Below, piece after piece: positions 46,446-48,426 of a stretch of DNA of 48,426 nucleotides (the stretch's first letter is position 1; each line of letters begins with the position of its first letter). The stretch lies in contig JAJDUR010000095.1 of the NCBI GenBank assembly GCA_022826585.1, positions 1 to 48,426 of the forward strand, in the 5' to 3' direction. The translations under genes were made by a program, and so were the position numbers. The notes beneath the pieces are model-generated. The model did not search any database. It saw nothing but the letters and a program-made list of their open reading frames with translations, and was not told the origin of the DNA. This stretch comes from Dehalococcoidia bacterium. GTDB lineage: Bacteria; Chloroflexota; Dehalococcoidia; Tepidiformales; Tepidiformaceae.

Positions 46446-48426
46446 ATGGCTAGCCGGGTCGTCATCCGCCGCCGCCTGCGGGCCCGCCGCGTGCGCGTCC
46501 AGCGGAGGGGATTCCCGCTCTGGGCGATCGGCCTGTTGGTGGCCGGCTTCCTCGCCTCGGCGTCGCTGGCAGGGGCGGCCGGGACCGTGTTCGCCGTCTA
46601 CCAGCACTACGCTCGCGACTACGTGCCCATCGAGGACCTGCTGATCGAGCGGCAGGTGGGGATCACCCGCATCTTCGACCGCACCGGGAGGGTGGAGCTG
46701 GGGGTCCTCACGAACCCCGCGCAGCAGCTCCTGCACCCGGTCGCGCTGGACGACATCTCGCAGAGCATGATCGACGCCACCGTCTCGACGGAGGACAACG
46801 ACTTCTGGACGCACCCGGGCGTGAACTACCGGGGCCTCGCCCGGGCCGCCTGGGAGAACTACGTCGGTGGTGGCATCGGAACGGGAACGGGCGGCTCGTC
46901 GATCACGCAGCAGCTCATCAAGAACGTCTACATCTGCGGCAGCTTTACCGACCCCGAAGACCCGTGCGTGGCCGAGCGCACCGTCGACCGGAAGCTGCGG
47001 GAGATCGCCTACGCGATCGAGCTGGAGCAGGACTACACGAAAGACCAAATCCTGACCTGGTACCTGAACCAGATCTCGTATGCGGATCGCTACGTTGGGG
47101 TGCAGGCGGCGGCGGAGGGGTACTTCCGCAAGGACGCCTCTGAGCTGACGCTGGCGGAGTCGGCGATGCTGGCGGGGATCCCCCAGTTCCCCACGCTCTA
47201 CCACCCACGCCTGAACTGCCATCGCGACGACGACGGCAACTGCATCCTCGATGCGCTGGGGCGGATGACGGTCGGGGGGCCGGCCAAGGTGCGGCAGGAG
47301 GACGTGATCGACCTGATGGTCGTGCACGGCTGGCTCACCTTCTCGGAGGCGGAGGAGGCGAAGGCGGAAACCCTGTACGTGTTCCCGGCGGCCACGACGG
47401 CGGCCCAGGATGCGTCGGCCTTCATCGACAACCAGGTGGAGCCGAGGCTGGTGCGCATGTGCGAGGCGGGCCTCCTGCCGAAGCTGGAGAGCTCGCCCGA
47501 CTGTCTGACGAGTGTGCACAGCGCGGGCTGGACCGTGCGCACGACGCTGGACTGGACCGCGACCCAGGACGCGCTGGAGATGGCGCGGGCGGCGATCGAG
47601 CGGGGCCTGGAGGCGGGTTGCGAGTGCCACAACGCCGCGATCGTCACGATCGAGCCGGAGACAGGCGAGCTGCTCGTCTATGCGCCGAACCGGGACCCGT
47701 CGTTGACGGCCGACCCGCGGGTGGCGGGCAACGTCGACCAGCTCGTGGAGATCAACCAGCCGGGGTCGGCGTTCAAGCCGGCGGTGTACCTGGCCTGGTT
47801 CGAGTACGCGAACAAGGCGCCGATGAGCATCCTCTGGGATACGAACCCGCTGGAGCTCGAGGGCGAGGACGTCGAGATCGTCAATCCCCGGGCGAGGCCG
47901 AGGACGGAGGGCCTGGTCAGCGCGCGGGCGGCCCTGGGAGGCTCGCAGAACGTGCCCGCCTACCGCGCGGCGCAGGAGGCCGGCATCGAGAACGTGATCA
48001 CGATGGCGAAGCTGCTGGGAATCACCACCATCCAGCAGCAGTTCGACCCCACCTTCGTGTCCCACCTCGACATCTACTACGGCGCGTCCATCGCGACCGG
48101 AGGGGCCAACATCCGGGCGGTGGACATGGCGTACATGAACGCGACCATCGCGAACATGGGCGTGATGGTGGGCGTGCCCCACCATGCGACCACGGTTGCG
48201 CCCGAGACGCTGAACAACACCGCCTTCGACGAGGGCGTGGACTACGAGAACGCGATCCAGCAGAAGCTCGACTTCCAGCGGGGGCACCTGCGGCTGCCGG
48301 GGACGCGCCCCCTCGACCCGGTCGTGGTGCTGGAGGTGCGCGACATCAACGACCGCGTGATCTTCCTGCACCAGGGCCCGCAGCGGATCCGGACGGTGGA
48401 TGCGGGGAGCGTCTGGCTGCTGCACA
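46446..48426 (+). CDS. Bifunctional class A penicillin-binding protein, 3' end outside the window
   Basis: From the ATG at 46446 the frame runs open to the edge (660 codons seen). A basic cytoplasmic start precedes one membrane segment (about 24-50). The GT51 glycosyltransferase has Glu116 in VSTEDNDFWTHPG and GGSSITQQLIKN. The transpeptidase has Ser441-x2-Lys444 in QPGSAFKPAVYLA and a Ser-x-Asn in LGGSQNVPA (500-502); the KTG motif should lie outside. It polymerises and cross-links peptidoglycan. Cysteines at 164/174, 258/266, 339/353 and 392/394 occur in pairs in the extracytoplasmic part, unusual for the family. No Shine-Dalgarno is clear. It is divergent from gatC. Confidence 0.93.
   Translation, partial: MASRVVIRRRLRARRVRVQRRGFPLWAIGLLVAGFLASASLAGAAGTVFAVYQHYARDYVPIEDLLIERQVGITRIFDRTGRVELGVLTNPAQQLLHPVALDDISQSMIDATVSTEDNDFWTHPGVNYRGLARAAWENYVGGGIGTGTGGSSITQQLIKNVYICGSFTDPEDPCVAERTVDRKLREIAYAIELEQDYTKDQILTWYLNQISYADRYVGVQAAAEGYFRKDASELTLAESAMLAGIPQFPTLYHPRLNCHRDDDGNCILDALGRMTVGGPAKVRQEDVIDLMVVHGWLTFSEAEEAKAETLYVFPAATTAAQDASAFIDNQVEPRLVRMCEAGLLPKLESSPDCLTSVHSAGWTVRTTLDWTATQDALEMARAAIERGLEAGCECHNAAIVTIEPETGELLVYAPNRDPSLTADPRVAGNVDQLVEINQPGSAFKPAVYLAWFEYANKAPMSILWDTNPLELEGEDVEIVNPRARPRTEGLVSARAALGGSQNVPAYRAAQEAGIENVITMAKLLGITTIQQQFDPTFVSHLDIYYGASIATGGANIRAVDMAYMNATIANMGVMVGVPHHATTVAPETLNNTAFDEGVDYENAIQQKLDFQRGHLRLPGTRPLDPVVVLEVRDINDRVIFLHQGPQRIRTVDAGSVWLLH

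Noticed and set aside
44571-48425. A 1284-codon open frame on the minus strand covering gatA and the penicillin-binding protein region.
   Set aside because: Only its C-terminal part is GatA; the rest is low-complexity Arg/His/Val-rich antisense of the penicillin-binding protein gene, typical of stop-poor high-GC DNA.

Overview
The window is GC-rich chromosomal DNA from what looks like a Chloroflexota bacterium, probably near Dehalococcoidia. This is inferred from the mix of CaiB-type CoA transferases, hydantoinase-type HyuA/HyuB, DUF512 radical-SAM protein, tiny zinc-ribbon proteins and Thr-Pro-rich exported proteins; no rRNA is present to confirm it. Genes are packed tightly, many with 1-4 nt overlaps (ATGA/GTGA). 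I see no gene-free stretch longer than about 220 bases, no CRISPR array, no integrase or transposase and no rRNA. One tRNA (Ala, anticodon CGC) is present.

Layout. 1-6.3 kb: the 5' end of a queuosine tRNA mannosyltransferase cut by the window edge, a lower-GC trypsin-like protease, then a minus-strand operon holding the three subunit types of a biotin transcarboxylase (12S-like, 5S-like, biotin carrier) followed by two small genes. 6.3-9 kb: ffh-rpsP-khpA-rimM. 9-17.2 kb: gap, a HAD protein, a MobA/MocA-like nucleotidyltransferase, a ferredoxin, DUF512, plsC, a fused pseudouridine synthase/cytidylate kinase and a large exported lamin-tail protein. 17.3-23.3 kb: a zinc alcohol dehydrogenase with a strong promoter and Shine-Dalgarno, a peroxiredoxin, a lower-GC pocket (GIY-YIG, HNH, DUF2806), and two CaiB-family CoA transferases. 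23.3-32.8 kb: LysM and M28 lipoproteins, hyuB/hyuA, uvrC, a VapBC toxin-antitoxin pair with a perfect palindromic operator, and an APH-type kinase. 32.8-41.7 kb: enoyl-CoA hydratase, a peroxiredoxin whose catalytic cysteine codon is UGA, two acyl-CoA dehydrogenases, a queuosine pair (YhhQ-type transporter and QueF), a degenerate YjeF_N protein, cobalamin adenosyltransferase, small zinc proteins, a second toxin-antitoxin pair and pyrophosphatase. 41.9 kb to the end: an exported repeat protein, an aminotransferase, gatC-gatA and the first 660 codons of a bifunctional penicillin-binding protein.

Themes. Acyl-CoA metabolism recurs: carboxylase/transcarboxylase, CoA transferases, hydratase and dehydrogenases, with a cobalamin adenosyltransferase that would suit a methylmalonyl-CoA mutase route. 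Three genes touch queuosine (QTMAN, YhhQ, QueF). Exported proteins carry even numbers of regularly spaced cysteines, suggesting disulfide formation outside the membrane.

Most notable: (1) a peroxiredoxin with UGA exactly at the peroxidatic position, an otherwise intact frame, and a SECIS-like hairpin with a bulged U just downstream, hence a probable selenoprotein; (2) an exported protein with two N-terminal and three C-terminal repeat modules, each C-terminal module bracketed by cysteines exactly 42 residues apart; (3) a reversal of strand GC skew near 23.3 kb that affects genes of both orientations; (4) a recurring TANNNT hexamer 6-9 nt before start codons, suggesting leaderless mRNAs.
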